Positions 35,901-43,980 of a DNA stretch of 64,000 nt are shown here, piece after piece (within the stretch, counting starts at the first letter, position 1; every line of letters begins with the position of its first letter). Origin of the DNA: Clostridium sp. KNHs205 (GTDB taxonomy: Bacteria; Bacillota; Clostridia; Lachnospirales; Lachnospiraceae); the NCBI RefSeq assembly GCF_000702945.1, contig NZ_JNLE01000003.1, positions 1,349,501 through 1,413,500 of the forward strand. The letters are read 5' to 3'. The translations under genes were made by a program, and so were the position numbers. Under the pieces are notes generated by a model. It had not been told where the DNA came from. It was given only the letters and a program-made list of their open reading frames with translations, and searched no databases.

Positions 35901-37365
35901 TAATTATTACAAGTACGACGGTAATGGAAACCGAACAGGAAAACAACAGCTCCATGGAGAGATTAGTTATACCTATGACAGTCTGAGCCGATTAACCAAG
36001 GTGCAGTATCCTGGAAGCTGGGAGGAACTATCTTATGACAAGGCTGGGAACCGTACCAGAAGAATCAGTCCAAAGGGCGAGGAACTTTACCAGTATGACA
36101 GCAGGAACCGCTTAACCAGCCATAGCGTTAATGGTATTATGGAAGACTACGCTTATGATAATGCCGGTAACTTAATAAAAGATGGAAAGAATCAGTACAA
36201 TTATGACGCCTTTAACCGGACAAGCAGGGTAGAGACCTTTGACGGAAATATCCAGATAAACCGATATGATGCAGAAGGATTACGTCATGAGCTGGAGGAA
36301 AGCGGGAATCTGGTACAGTTCATCTTCCGTGGAACAGAAATTGTTGCCGAGGAATCCAAGGAAGAAATCAGACGCTATATCCGTTCAGATATTCTGCTAG
36401 CCTCTGATGCAGAAAGTGCCAGAACCTACTATCATTATGCAAGCGATGAGCTAGGGAGTATCACCCATGTAACGGTGAAGGAGGAAGTCCTCAATCGGTA
36501 TGAATATGATGCATGGGGAAATGTAACAGAGTGTCAGGAAAAGGTAGAAAATCAGTTTAAGTTCAATGGACAGCAGTTTGACCCTGTCAGCCAACAGTAT
36601 TATCTTAGAGCAAGGTATTATAATCCGGTAATTGGACGTTTTACACAGGAAGATGCTTACCGTGGTGATGGTCTAAACCTGTATGCGTACTGTGATAATA
36701 ATCCGGTGTATTATGTGGATCCGAGCGGGAATGCGTGTGAACCTGGGAAGGATAGAATCGGAGAGAGTGCAGATGCATCAAAAAATGCAACCAAAACTCC
36801 AACCAAACTGGATAAAAAACCTACTTTTAATGCTCAACAACAAAGTGAATATGATGCTGCCCGAGCAAGAGGAGCAGGTGCTGCAGAAGCTTATTACATT
36901 GCTACAGGTAAAAATCCATTGAATCAAACTGGAAGTGATTATATGGCATCCAGGGAGCAACAAAAAATTATGGATTATTATCAGAAATCTGCAACATCAA
37001 ATTATAATAAGAGGAAGGGAACAGGAACAGCACAACAAGTAGGATCATGGACACATGCAGATGTTGCAAATGATATAAATAATAATTTTACTCCTAATAA
37101 TATAAAATATTTACCCTATATTAAAAGAATTAATATTGAACAAAATTATTTAGATGGTCGAACCATTGATAATAATGCAAAGAATAGTTCCAGAGTTGAC
37201 ATAGCAATAGAAAATAAGGTTAATTCAAATATTCTTGTGGGAGATATTAAGACAGGAAAAGCAACTTATACACAGAGACAGCAGACTAAAAATTCTAATA
37301 ATATAAATGGTACTGGCAGTAATACCAAGGGGTATACTTTTACTCATATGGAAATAAAACCTTAG
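29923..37365 (+). CDS. VgrG-RHS fusion polymorphic toxin with nuclease-like C-terminus
   Basis: 2480 residues. Order: VgrG-type hub (about 1-200; NETDWTFNRRIANQYGKQVF); gp5-like OB fold and short beta-helix (about 285-430); hydrophobic Ala/Gly-rich segment (about 583-690) like pre-toxin/translocation regions; DUF6531 start (about 784, NGDPIDMVTGGYLIEQ); YD repeats forming the RHS shell (about 850-2220); RHS core ending RFTQEDAYRGDGLNLYAYC and DPSG (about 2234-2268), where autocleavage is expected; variable tail (2269-2480). The tail has Asp2426 in RVDIAI and Asp2441-Ile-Lys2443 in VGDIKTGKA, followed by QRQ, fitting a PD-(D/E)xK nuclease. AGGAGGG precedes the ATG. The tail is more AT-rich than the shell, typical of swapped toxin tips. 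Confidence 0.88.
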   Translation: MAKDEMTGLGQLVLRSEMEALYIKDIHILDQVNEHGILSLSFLSGKQMEPMDAMRYQNSRIQLLDGDSACIFCGTCVAIQLKKENDYTEVQVQAKTLSEQTDRERKTKTFQSTGKTLKGILSEGIGSGTLVQLDSDIPVTEMLSQENETDWTFNRRIANQYGKQVFVNSKTTGCQIHIGNHPFAVKEPGKVLSASVGRDVDKVRAIQAGPSQSASVFEFEETTITVSDLSIGAGYAVSYEGRTQTVTRSEIRASQGLLVNAITLVHGEGVVPEVSRSQGSTKRSSILTGTVTAVDGTNVMVDFNTPGDAPRWMPYASAVSNYFYSMPDIGDTVFVYYETGDSEKIVCLGSRHVNQSPDFSNPKNKMMTANNRMVKFAEKELNLIGNRSEYDGNGGEQAKIIFNDETGIEIQSTRDINLKAEEKITLQALKGTYKGIDELKQKFDQMYGEGESKYTAEGGSMEFDAMALLSSRSYTALKDNIKQNLEAPFQVFGTLQELTGRIGGSAGTEGGEAEVPVFEEGVAHILSLERLILQVGTTSVTFAGGVIQIRTNAYMQLGTDRSVAYEHLEDENYSWKDMFLDVAQCALDIVGALPIPVVSTVANLANAGISLSRGDYVGAAISAGTACLSLIPGANTAVGAAKAVATAGKIGKTVKKVATVIRIAKIFSSGANNVNLALTAGMAIWDIGTAIKDGTFDMNDPDCRRDVMSILQGTSNIAKSKVEKSKIKENGKERFKTRGEKETERQQRKDSRKQTVQKAKDTAKSVKDKARAKLDEYSANRCKNGDPIDMVTGGYLIEQCDLLINDIRGRIAIERTYESLLSEEESPVGKGWTLSLFSQAYVYDEKIEILLPDQHTETFLKTAEGYRNRRGGTKRLSLTEERDGYNLFDSTDKTNWFYDREGKLLTATDRNGNRTSYDYKGEKLAKISFASGQYLTFTWQGDKISSMQDCIGRSVEYCYEDDYLIAVTMVNGGKETYGYDTKGRVNEITDANGVTYIHNEYDRKGRVTRQSLSNGQEYILFYGEEDRMNTYLAPQNGQEIRYHYNLLKQLVKTEYSDGTTLEYGYDSWENRVWEKDRKGNETRREYNETGHLLALHEPNGRKFFYEYDEAGNCIHKWDNTGMDSRYIYDNTGNLMEELQKVDEEKFQHYRFTYDLYGRITSFTDPNGNGETYEYGNLFGEEQIYVSAGGERTAYGYDEAGRIMTRTDMDGTSRYAYNSFDLLCQATNPLGHTDRYVYDGVLDLIQVVRPNQYGENMGADTGDRYRYDAFHHQNMHIDAAGGIYALQLDGEGNPVKEIHPNAYRIEDKDGEGIINYYDSSDNKYKIKYPNGGTRRIWYDASGNITKVCNPEQYDEKADDGPGFCYEYDSGNRLIQITGPEGDILHQYTYDLAGNLMKAVHGSNCRKPVENSTIEGTERETVGELYSYNSLGWLLESRTPMEEREGVVWYQLIRYEYDLAGNQVKEIRYCDYQRKDTQTGEVHTISYEYDKEDRLVCVSDCTGAVLRYGYDGKGRRTLEKRRINQSTEQVFRYFYDEGGHIIKVSRSADQKGCGKETVFVRYEYDKNGNNTRVLLPSGGEILREYDAADRLIKESHNEKKSGIHNTTSFVYDKAGNLICITDNQGRKTEIKYDLLNQEIQRTERDGGTTRRFYDNNGQLIKVIRPKEYEASKENGPGTVYTYDARGQLLTILRPDGKVQESRTYDREGNLIQTLDGTGSGARFFYDLGGRRTRIETEGKATQSYTYDAFGNVTGLCDGEGNRTEYVLDKWGRITDIRKADESQEHYGYDYAGNIIESIDGEGNRTIYEYSGANLLSGLTDPAGETEQYCYDEEGRLSKKTDRNGIETSYTYNLYGNLLTRRAKELSEVYEYTTEGLLKAAIAGGMRYSYTYDHMGRLIQKKASGRTLLSFVYDKNGNLRRQKDVTGKQTEYFYNLNDEIKEIWDDGRPIAEYNYNEDGTIKSLQNGENLYTEYAYDKDKNLTGLRSTLSGKILADNYYKYDGNGNRTGKQQLHGEISYTYDSLSRLTKVQYPGSWEELSYDKAGNRTRRISPKGEELYQYDSRNRLTSHSVNGIMEDYAYDNAGNLIKDGKNQYNYDAFNRTSRVETFDGNIQINRYDAEGLRHELEESGNLVQFIFRGTEIVAEESKEEIRRYIRSDILLASDAESARTYYHYASDELGSITHVTVKEEVLNRYEYDAWGNVTECQEKVENQFKFNGQQFDPVSQQYYLRARYYNPVIGRFTQEDAYRGDGLNLYAYCDNNPVYYVDPSGNACEPGKDRIGESADASKNATKTPTKLDKKPTFNAQQQSEYDAARARGAGAAEAYYIATGKNPLNQTGSDYMASREQQKIMDYYQKSATSNYNKRKGTGTAQQVGSWTHADVANDINNNFTPNNIKYLPYIKRINIEQNYLDGRTIDNNAKNSSRVDIAIENKVNSNILVGDIKTGKATYTQRQQTKNSNNINGTGSNTKGYTFTHMEIKP

Positions 37366-37376
37366 AAGGAGGTTAT

Positions 37377-38177
37377 ATGAACATTATTAATTACACAGTA
37401 GAAGAGTATAATTTTAACAAGGCGATGCAACATAATATCAATGAAAATATACAGCCATTATTAATTTCTCATAATTTTACAAAATTTTCACCCAATAAGT
37501 ATGTCCGTGAGTTAGATGGATTATTACAATTTATAAATTTCAATGTTAGCAAAGAGAGGGTAAAAGCTTTTGCGTTTTATATTCCTATATATTTTCCTTA
37601 TGATAATCTTTTGACCTTTGGAATTGAAATTACGGGCTCATCGGGGATAAGTCTTTTACAAGGTAAGTATTTTCCGACTTTGTACGAGCGGGAAAAACAT
37701 AATAAGATGATTCAGTGGGAAGATTATAATAAAGTACATCTACCCAATATTGAAAAGTTGATATACTCAATAAAAGAGGGAATTTTACCTGAAAAAGATA
37801 GAATAGGTTCTTTGGCAGATTTTATTAACGTTCTAGAATGTGAACGGCCAATATTTTTTGGTGAAGACTATGACATTCGTTCGCGTAACGGGGTAGATCA
37901 TCGTTACATAATGGCCGTATATAAATGCTTAACAGAGGAGTATGGCCAGGGAGTCATAGAATTGAAAGAATTAAAGAGATTAATGGAGGAGGATGAATCA
38001 AAGGGTTTGCAGCCTTCAGTAATTAATATTAGTATAAAGGAATATCTGGAACGTTTTTTAAACTCCATTAAAAGTCAGGAAGTCTATAATTCGGCCGGGA
38101 AAGAGGAATTTAAGAAATGTTTTGATACAATATGTAATGAAAGAAGGAAAAAGTACAAGCTATTAAATAGTTATTAA
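37377..38177 (+). CDS. Probable immunity protein for the RHS toxin
   Basis: 266-residue soluble protein, 11 nt after the RHS stop with AGGAGG before its ATG. The first 130 residues recall DUF4304-like proteins (LLISHNFTKFSPNKYVREL, LLQFINFNVSKERVKAFAF); the rest is helical and Lys/Glu-rich. The strong evidence is position: the gene right behind a polymorphic toxin tip normally protects the producer. It is AT-rich, like the toxin tail, so the two were probably acquired as a unit. Confidence 0.65.
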   Translation: MNIINYTVEEYNFNKAMQHNINENIQPLLISHNFTKFSPNKYVRELDGLLQFINFNVSKERVKAFAFYIPIYFPYDNLLTFGIEITGSSGISLLQGKYFPTLYEREKHNKMIQWEDYNKVHLPNIEKLIYSIKEGILPEKDRIGSLADFINVLECERPIFFGEDYDIRSRNGVDHRYIMAVYKCLTEEYGQGVIELKELKRLMEEDESKGLQPSVINISIKEYLERFLNSIKSQEVYNSAGKEEFKKCFDTICNERRKKYKLLNSY

Positions 38178-38237
38178 ATGACTACAAGATAGTAATTGAT
38201 AAATGACAGAGATTGAGTTTAGTATTCAATAAATAAT

Positions 38238-38272
38238 AAGGGTGTAATTTATAATTTGATTACACCCTTGTT
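38238..38272 (+). terminator. Terminator after the immunity gene
   Basis: Perfect 11-bp stem, AAGGGTGTAAT / ATTACACCCTT, around a 10-nt loop, then GTTAT. It ends the effector module. Confidence 0.75.
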
Positions 38273-38529
38273 ATACCTATGATAGAATATTATTTGGAGT
38301 TTAATGGAGTTTTAATGAAGTTATGTTATTTGGATGCTGATTACGATTATGAAGAATTTTTTTATATCTTGGTTTGAGTATTGGCTTGATGGAAATGATG
38401 ATTATTTTGAGGGATTTGTATTGTAACATTAGTTGAAGTAGTCATAAAATACTAGGTAATTAAATTGTTATACGCAATAAAGAAGTTGGGTAATATTTCC
38501 TATTTTGTTTTGAAATCGTATACAATTGT

Positions 38530-38584
38530 AAAACACAGTCACGCCATAACAAGTTCTAAGCAATGGATGTCGGCTGTGTTTTTT
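38530..38584 (+). terminator. Second hairpin with T-run in the gap
   Basis: AAAACACAG pairs with CTGTGTTTT over a 35-nt loop; TT follows. It is preceded by the palindrome TACAATTGTA (38521-38530). It could terminate a small RNA or a lost gene. Confidence 0.45.
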
Positions 38585-38820
38585 AGTCTATGAACCAAGT
38601 AAATGAGGTGTTATTAAAACAATAAAGAAATATTATATAATAAATATATCTGTGAAGTTCTTGTAAATAGTAAATTTATGCTAATAAAACACGTGGTAAA
38701 ATATGTTAAAGTATTTGTATGGGATTTTTATCCATATAGCACTTGAAAATTAAGAAGATACACTCAAATTTAAAAATTGTAAAAATCATATTTAATGTTG
38801 CATACGAAAAATCATATTAA

Positions 38821-38898
38821 GAAAACTTAAATAAATGGTAAAAGTTTTCCAACTGAGAAATGAGCCCTATATACGCATTATCCAAATAATGTTATAAT
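38821..38898 (+). promoter_or_regulatory. Candidate operator and promoter of the structural operon
   Basis: Inverted repeat GAAAACTT (38821-38828) / AAGTTTTC (38842-38849) lies 43 bp upstream of a TATAAT (38893-38898). No good -35 is present at the right distance. The dyad could bind an activator or repressor of the VWA-sheath operon. Confidence 0.35.
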
Positions 38899-38982
38899 AA
38901 TCCATGGTTAGACATAATTTTCTATTATTTGATAATAAACAATCATTCGATAGTAGAAAAAAGGGGTTATAGGGGGAGAACA

Positions 38983-40773
38983 GTGAAGAAACATAAGACC
39001 ATTTTTAGTGTAATATTATTATTTCTATTTACTCTGATGATGAGTATTACAGTTCCTGCGGCTGAGCAGCCAGCAAGTGATACAAAATCTGTTATTTTCC
39101 TTTTTGATTCCAGCGGAAGTATGAAAACCAATGATAAAGAGCGTCTTGCAATAGACAGTATTGCCCAATTAACCTATGCACTGCCCAGTGATTACCGGGT
39201 AGGTGTGGTATCTTACAATACAAAGGTTGTAATCAGCCAGAAGCCCGTTGACAGCAATCAGCGAACTCAGATTATGAAGCAGGCGAATAAGATTCAGTAT
39301 GAAGATTACAGCAATGCAGGCCGGGGTCTGCAGCAGGCAGTGAAGCTACTGAAGGAAGAAGAAGCAGAAGAAAAGACCATTGTTCTTCTTTCAGATGGTG
39401 AGATACTGATGAAAGATGCTTCGACAACCAAGAAATCGACCTCCCTTTACAAGGGTGCAATAGAGCAGGCCTCAAAAGCTGGCATTACGATTCATGTAAT
39501 CGGCTTAGGCGAGCAGATGAAGAACTTAAAAAATCCAATCTTTGATGCCGCAGAAGAAACGGGAGGTGGAAGCTATCTGGCACCCCTGCCTGTGGATATA
39601 CAGGATGCAATCGATTCAATTCTTATAGAAAAGCTGGATATTAAGCAAACAAATCTGGCTATTGTAGATGCCGATGGCACACAGGAGTCTTTTTCTTTTG
39701 ACTGTCCTTTTGTTAATGCAAGTATTGTCCGAATACTGTTAACCAGTGACGCACCTATAAAGAATCTTAAGACGAACTTTCAGGCAGAAGATGCCGGGCA
39801 GATTAATGGTGAGAAATATTCACTTATCCAGATAAAGAAACCCTCCAGTGAGAAGATAGATATAGGGTTTCAGGGAGTCTCCGGAAGCCGTGTCAAAGTT
39901 GTAATAATACCGGAATATCAGATAGCACCGCAGGTAAGTGTTGAATATGTAGATAAAGTACCCACAGCTCCCGAAGCAATTGCTTATGAACGTACAGCAC
40001 GAATAACCTATTCTTTCTTAGACTATGAAAACAAGAACTTACAGCTATGGAAAGAACCTTATTTTGATCATAACAGAGTTGGTCTTACCTTAAATGGCAA
40101 GGATAACTTAGAAAAAGCATTGAATGAGGGAAAACTCACCATAGAGACTACTGTTACAGAGGACAGGACAGAGGAGGTAATGATTGATTATGGGAAGCTG
40201 CCCTTCTATGTGTACGGTGATAATGCTGTGACAGTTCAGTTGGAAGGGCCGGCACTTTTACCTGTTGAAGAACCGAAGCCGCCTTACTTACTTATTGGAG
40301 GAGGAATTGCAGCAGCTGTAATCGTGGCAGGAGTAATTCTATGGCTTATAATCAGAAGGAAACCTGAGCCTCTGCCACCGGACGACAAGCCGGAGCCCAG
40401 TAAGTATAGCTATACTGGAAAACTGAACATATATATCACCAGAACACCAACGGGATATGATATACCGCCGCTGACCTACAATCTGTTCCGGCTTCCTTCC
40501 GGTAAGGTTATGTCTCTGGAAGATGTACTGGATAGTTGCTCCGTGCAGGAATTCTTTGAAGGAGCAGATAAGATATATTTTAAATCAGGCCCAAACCATA
40601 ACTTGATATTGACAAACAATTCGGACTGTACTGTTATGAAGAATCGAGAAATTCTCATGAAGAAGAAAAGTTACCAGATTACCGTTGGAGGTAAAGTGGA
40701 TATTATTTTTGAGGATGAAACCAGTGAACTTACGTTCCAATATAAAGATTTAAAGCCTTCCGAAATGCGTTGA
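38983..40773 (+). CDS. Membrane-anchored VWA-domain protein
   Basis: 596 residues. Signal/anchor helix at about 8-28, then an outside VWA domain (about 35-215) with MIDAS DSSGSMKTND, and NAGRGLQQA and LLSDGE segments. A beta-rich region follows, then TM at about 443-465 (LIGGGIAAAVIVAGVILWLI), and a cytoplasmic beta domain (about 485-590) that looks FHA-like but lacks clear phosphothreonine-binding residues. GTG 38983 is preferred because AGGGGGAG lies 4 nt upstream; the ATG at 38929 has no ribosome site. It leads the structural operon and could sense or hold something outside and signal to the machine inside. Confidence 0.75.
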   Translation: MKKHKTIFSVILLFLFTLMMSITVPAAEQPASDTKSVIFLFDSSGSMKTNDKERLAIDSIAQLTYALPSDYRVGVVSYNTKVVISQKPVDSNQRTQIMKQANKIQYEDYSNAGRGLQQAVKLLKEEEAEEKTIVLLSDGEILMKDASTTKKSTSLYKGAIEQASKAGITIHVIGLGEQMKNLKNPIFDAAEETGGGSYLAPLPVDIQDAIDSILIEKLDIKQTNLAIVDADGTQESFSFDCPFVNASIVRILLTSDAPIKNLKTNFQAEDAGQINGEKYSLIQIKKPSSEKIDIGFQGVSGSRVKVVIIPEYQIAPQVSVEYVDKVPTAPEAIAYERTARITYSFLDYENKNLQLWKEPYFDHNRVGLTLNGKDNLEKALNEGKLTIETTVTEDRTEEVMIDYGKLPFYVYGDNAVTVQLEGPALLPVEEPKPPYLLIGGGIAAAVIVAGVILWLIIRRKPEPLPPDDKPEPSKYSYTGKLNIYITRTPTGYDIPPLTYNLFRLPSGKVMSLEDVLDSCSVQEFFEGADKIYFKSGPNHNLILTNNSDCTVMKNREILMKKKSYQITVGGKVDIIFEDETSELTFQYKDLKPSEMR

Positions 40774-40839
40774 TAAACAGCGTGATACAGAAGTAAGAAG
40801 GAATTAAATAAATGAAAAGTTAGAGAAAGGGAGTGGTAA

Positions 40840-43029
40840 ATGATGGAGATTATAAGCCAAACGAACCGTACAATATTACTGGATGTTATAAATCCGGAGA
40901 AATTAGACTTACTGACTCTGGTTGGAGAGGTGAAAGGAATCGACAGTTTAAGCGATGACCAGATGCGTGAAATAAATCTGCATCTTGAATGCCGCAGCTA
41001 TGAAGAAGCTGAGAGGAAAATGGCACCGGTTATCTGGTCCTTTTTCGATGCAAACTCACAATCAGTGAAGTATACTCTGAAGAAACCGGAAAATATTTCA
41101 GAATCAATGCTGACGGAGATTAAGTTAAATGAGCAGGAAAACTTTCTTAAAACAGTTTTTACTGTTATGAGCTCAAGAAAATCTCAGGGATTGCTAAATG
41201 TTGAGTTTGGATTTGAAAAATTGCTAGAGATGATATCACCTAAAAAAGTCATGGAGGATATTAAACAGGTCCGCAAGGAGATTCAATATAATTACAGCAA
41301 ATATGCTGAGATGGAAGATGGGGATCCCGGAAAGCTGGATGTTGGTGACCGCTTAAATGTATTGTTTGAAGAAGCCAGCTCTAACTATAATAATATTATG
41401 GCTATGCTCCCCCTGGCAATTGAAGATGTAAAGACCCGTCTGCTTTTAGGCGGAGGTGAACAAAAGTCCGATAATAAAGAACTGGTGCCTGGAATTCTCA
41501 CAATGGCTGAAAACGGAGAATTAAAGGTATTGGAAGCTCCCAAGGAAGAGAATACCGCATTGGCTGCTTTAGATGACAATGTGAACGCAGGATTGATAGA
41601 AGTAATCAGGGAAGATTATAACGCAGTGAACGATACGCCAAGTGATTATGTGCAGAACCTGGTAGTTCGTACATTTTGTCCCCTTGCATCCACCAACCAG
41701 ACTAAAATCGATGTGGAAACTGAAGTACTGAATTATAACTCCTACCTGGAATTCTACCGTACCTCCAAAGACAATTTTATTAAGGTTGTTAAACCTTTGG
41801 TAGAAAAACTCCTTGGTATTAAGATGTACTTTGACCAGTACAAAGCGAAATCTAAGGGCATGTCTCCTTCCCTGTTAATAGCTAATATATCACCTGAGAT
41901 GCTTGCTAAGAGCTCCAATCTTCCAAGGCTTATTACATACTTAAATACCACCAACAGTAAAAATAATTTTAAGGATACAATCTGGTACGCAATCTATCCT
42001 AATGTTTCCTGGAGTCAGAATGTTACCAATAAGATCAACAGAGAGAGATTCAAAGGCAATGTACAGAAAGCAGGAACAGATGTGTACAGCATGGAGTCCT
42101 TAAGTATATTGCTGGATGTGTTTAAAGACTACCGTGTAGAGACCTTCTTTTCCTTTGAGAACAGAGAAGAAACCACCTTTAATGCACTTGCGGCAGAAGG
42201 TGTAGAAAAGGCTATTGAGAAATGTGCTCCGCTTATCGGAAGGCCTTACAGTGAATTTGCAATACCGGTTCTACCTAACTTTACGGTAATTCCGAAAAAT
42301 AAATCCGGCGTTACCCTTGATACCAAAATGCGTGTAACAGATAACAATAACGTAGCTTTCTCAGATGCCAAAGAAGATGTGATGCGTTTGTGGATTGAAG
42401 GCGTTTACATAAATGGAGCTTATGTAGCCGCGGGCTTTAGAGCTGCCTGCCAGTGTCCGGAATTCTTAAAGGATCATTTTAACAGGACGAAGGTCAAGAC
42501 TGATTCCGAACTTCCCGGTGTGCGTTTTGATATTGAAGCCGGAAATAATTCTTTGCTGGCTTATACATCCATGCCAAAGGAAATCACCGGTTTTACAACT
42601 ACGATCAAGAATCAGATTAACCAGAAGAACTTCGGCTGGATTTTTTCCTCCGAAAATGCTTCCCTTAGCGGTGAGAACATTACGAATATTACAGTTTATA
42701 AAGCCAGGAACCTTTTATATAATTCAGAGTTCTCATCCTATGAATCTGTGTATAAGACACAGGTAACCACTTATATCGAGAGAATCCTTCGTTATGTGAC
42801 CGGAGATTTCAAGGAAGATAATATCAAGAATTTCTTCTCAAATAATCCCCAGAGTCAGAAGAGTAAGTGGTACATGAAAAAGGATTGTGTTAATGCTATT
42901 ATTACGGAAGGCGACAACCTGGAATACAGCATAGATGAGGCAACCAGCATATGTGAACTTACCATATCCTTTAATGGCAGCCCGAGAAACCTGGAAGTAT
43001 TAATTAATCGGGTAAGTTCCAATGCATAA
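40840..43029 (+). CDS. TssC-like contractile sheath protein
   Basis: 729 residues. The C-terminal two thirds look like a contractile sheath large subunit: YLEFYRTSKDNFIKVVKPLVEKLLGIKMYFDQY, YRVETFFSFENREETTFNALA, IGRPYSEFAIPVLPNF, WIEGVYINGAYVAAGFRA and the end RNLLYNSEFSSYESVYKTQV with an RILRYVTGDF helix. The N-terminal 230 residues (coiled, NNIMAMLPLAIEDVKTRLL) are extra and may replace a separate small sheath subunit. No TssB gene is seen nearby. Two tube genes follow at once, supporting the call. Not a close match to Proteobacterial TssC, so naming is at family level. Confidence 0.72.
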   Translation: MMEIISQTNRTILLDVINPEKLDLLTLVGEVKGIDSLSDDQMREINLHLECRSYEEAERKMAPVIWSFFDANSQSVKYTLKKPENISESMLTEIKLNEQENFLKTVFTVMSSRKSQGLLNVEFGFEKLLEMISPKKVMEDIKQVRKEIQYNYSKYAEMEDGDPGKLDVGDRLNVLFEEASSNYNNIMAMLPLAIEDVKTRLLLGGGEQKSDNKELVPGILTMAENGELKVLEAPKEENTALAALDDNVNAGLIEVIREDYNAVNDTPSDYVQNLVVRTFCPLASTNQTKIDVETEVLNYNSYLEFYRTSKDNFIKVVKPLVEKLLGIKMYFDQYKAKSKGMSPSLLIANISPEMLAKSSNLPRLITYLNTTNSKNNFKDTIWYAIYPNVSWSQNVTNKINRERFKGNVQKAGTDVYSMESLSILLDVFKDYRVETFFSFENREETTFNALAAEGVEKAIEKCAPLIGRPYSEFAIPVLPNFTVIPKNKSGVTLDTKMRVTDNNNVAFSDAKEDVMRLWIEGVYINGAYVAAGFRAACQCPEFLKDHFNRTKVKTDSELPGVRFDIEAGNNSLLAYTSMPKEITGFTTTIKNQINQKNFGWIFSSENASLSGENITNITVYKARNLLYNSEFSSYESVYKTQVTTYIERILRYVTGDFKEDNIKNFFSNNPQSQKSKWYMKKDCVNAIITEGDNLEYSIDEATSICELTISFNGSPRNLEVLINRVSSNA

Positions 43030-43061
43030 CATATCAAATTTAATGATTGGAGGAAGGAACA

Positions 43062-43487
43062 ATGGGATTTAGACTGAAAATTGACGGATCAGGACCTGTA
43101 AACTTAAGTGAAAGATGTATCACAAGTGTGAATTTCCACTCAGATATTCCGGAGGATTCTAATGCAAGAGCAACAGACCACGGGACCGAACTGATTATTC
43201 AGGGAAAGATGCTGTTCTCTTTAGGAGCGGCAGTGGAGGATTCTACCTTAAATCTTGCAAAATGGAGTGTTGTACCCAGTGAATCAGCTGACAGTTACCG
43301 TAAGGTCCAGGTGGATGTGGTTGCAGCGGACCAGGTAGTACGCCAGATTACTCTTCCCAATGCTTTTGTAATGGATTACAGAGAGGAACTGGATGATGAA
43401 CATGGTGTGGGTGTTTTCTATCTTCATGTAAAACAGAAGAAGGATTTAACACAGGATACTACAGTTGAAGGCGGATTCGGACAATAA
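43062..43487 (+). CDS. Hcp-like tube protein 1
   Basis: 141 residues, all-beta, matching the Hcp/phage tube fold: FRLKIDGSG start, DIPEDSNARATDHGTELIIQGKML, and the C-terminal FVMDYREELDDEHGVGVFYLHVKQKK where tube proteins close with a strand rich in K/Q. It is paralogous to the next gene, with clear similarity end to end. GGAGGAAGG is 5 nt before ATG 43062; TTG 43047 lies inside or ahead of that site and is rejected. Predicted to stack as rings inside the sheath. Confidence 0.72.
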   Translation: MGFRLKIDGSGPVNLSERCITSVNFHSDIPEDSNARATDHGTELIIQGKMLFSLGAAVEDSTLNLAKWSVVPSESADSYRKVQVDVVAADQVVRQITLPNAFVMDYREELDDEHGVGVFYLHVKQKKDLTQDTTVEGGFGQ

Positions 43488-43501
43488 AGGAGGGATAAAT
43501 T

Positions 43502-43930
43502 ATGTCATTAAGAGTAAAAATTGATGGACAGGACAGCTTTGAAATAGCAAAAGACTGCGTTAAAAAAGTGATATTCAAGACGGACATCCCTCTGGATTCG
43601 AATGCCAGAACAAAAGACGTGGGAAGTACGCTTGAAATTTCCGGTAAAATTCTGGTTGCGACAGATGGTGACCCTTTTGACAGCACAAGACAGCTGGCTT
43701 TATGGTCAATGGTACCGGCTGAGAATTCAGCCTCCTATCGCCAGGTAACCGTAGAAGTTATCAACGCAGGCGTAATTGAGAGAAAATACAGCTTTCCAAG
43801 AGCATTTGTTATTGATTACAAAGAGGATTTTGGAAATTCCGATGGTATCGGTACTTTTAACATTATTATCAAACAAAAGAAAGATAAGCTCGATCAGATT
43901 GCCATAGAAGGCGGTTACACAGGAGCCTAA
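43502..43930 (+). CDS. Hcp-like tube protein 2
   Basis: 142 residues, paralogue of the preceding protein: LRVKIDGQD, DIPLDSNARTKDVGSTLEISGKIL, LALWSMVPAENSASYRQVTVEV and FVIDYKEDFGNSDGIGTFNIIIKQKKD. AAAGGAGGG before the ATG is very strong. A terminator follows directly, so sheath and tube genes probably give the most abundant transcript. Two different tube subunits could form mixed rings or a main tube plus a cap or baseplate ring. Confidence 0.72.
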   Translation: MSLRVKIDGQDSFEIAKDCVKKVIFKTDIPLDSNARTKDVGSTLEISGKILVATDGDPFDSTRQLALWSMVPAENSASYRQVTVEVINAGVIERKYSFPRAFVIDYKEDFGNSDGIGTFNIIIKQKKDKLDQIAIEGGYTGA

Positions 43931-43951
43931 GCTTATCCCAGTACAATGGAG

Positions 43952-43980
43952 GGCACGTCTGGACAAGACGTGCCTTTTAT
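43952..43980 (+). terminator. Terminator after the tube genes
   Basis: Perfect 9-bp stem GGCACGTCT / AGACGTGCC with loop GGACA, then TTTTAT. Partial read-through would supply the downstream regulatory genes at a lower level. Confidence 0.85.

Larger units (their letters stand above)
38178..38982. other. 800-bp AT-rich gap between effector and structural halves
   Basis: No gene seen. It holds a terminator (38238-38272), a second hairpin with T-run (38530-38584) and a promoter candidate near the right end. Toxin-immunity remnants are common at such places; no recognisable fragment was found. Confidence 0.5.

Noticed and set aside
38178..38928. Orphan toxin or immunity remnant in the gap
   Set aside because: No frame with recognisable RHS or toxin residues was found; only AT-rich sequence and hairpins.
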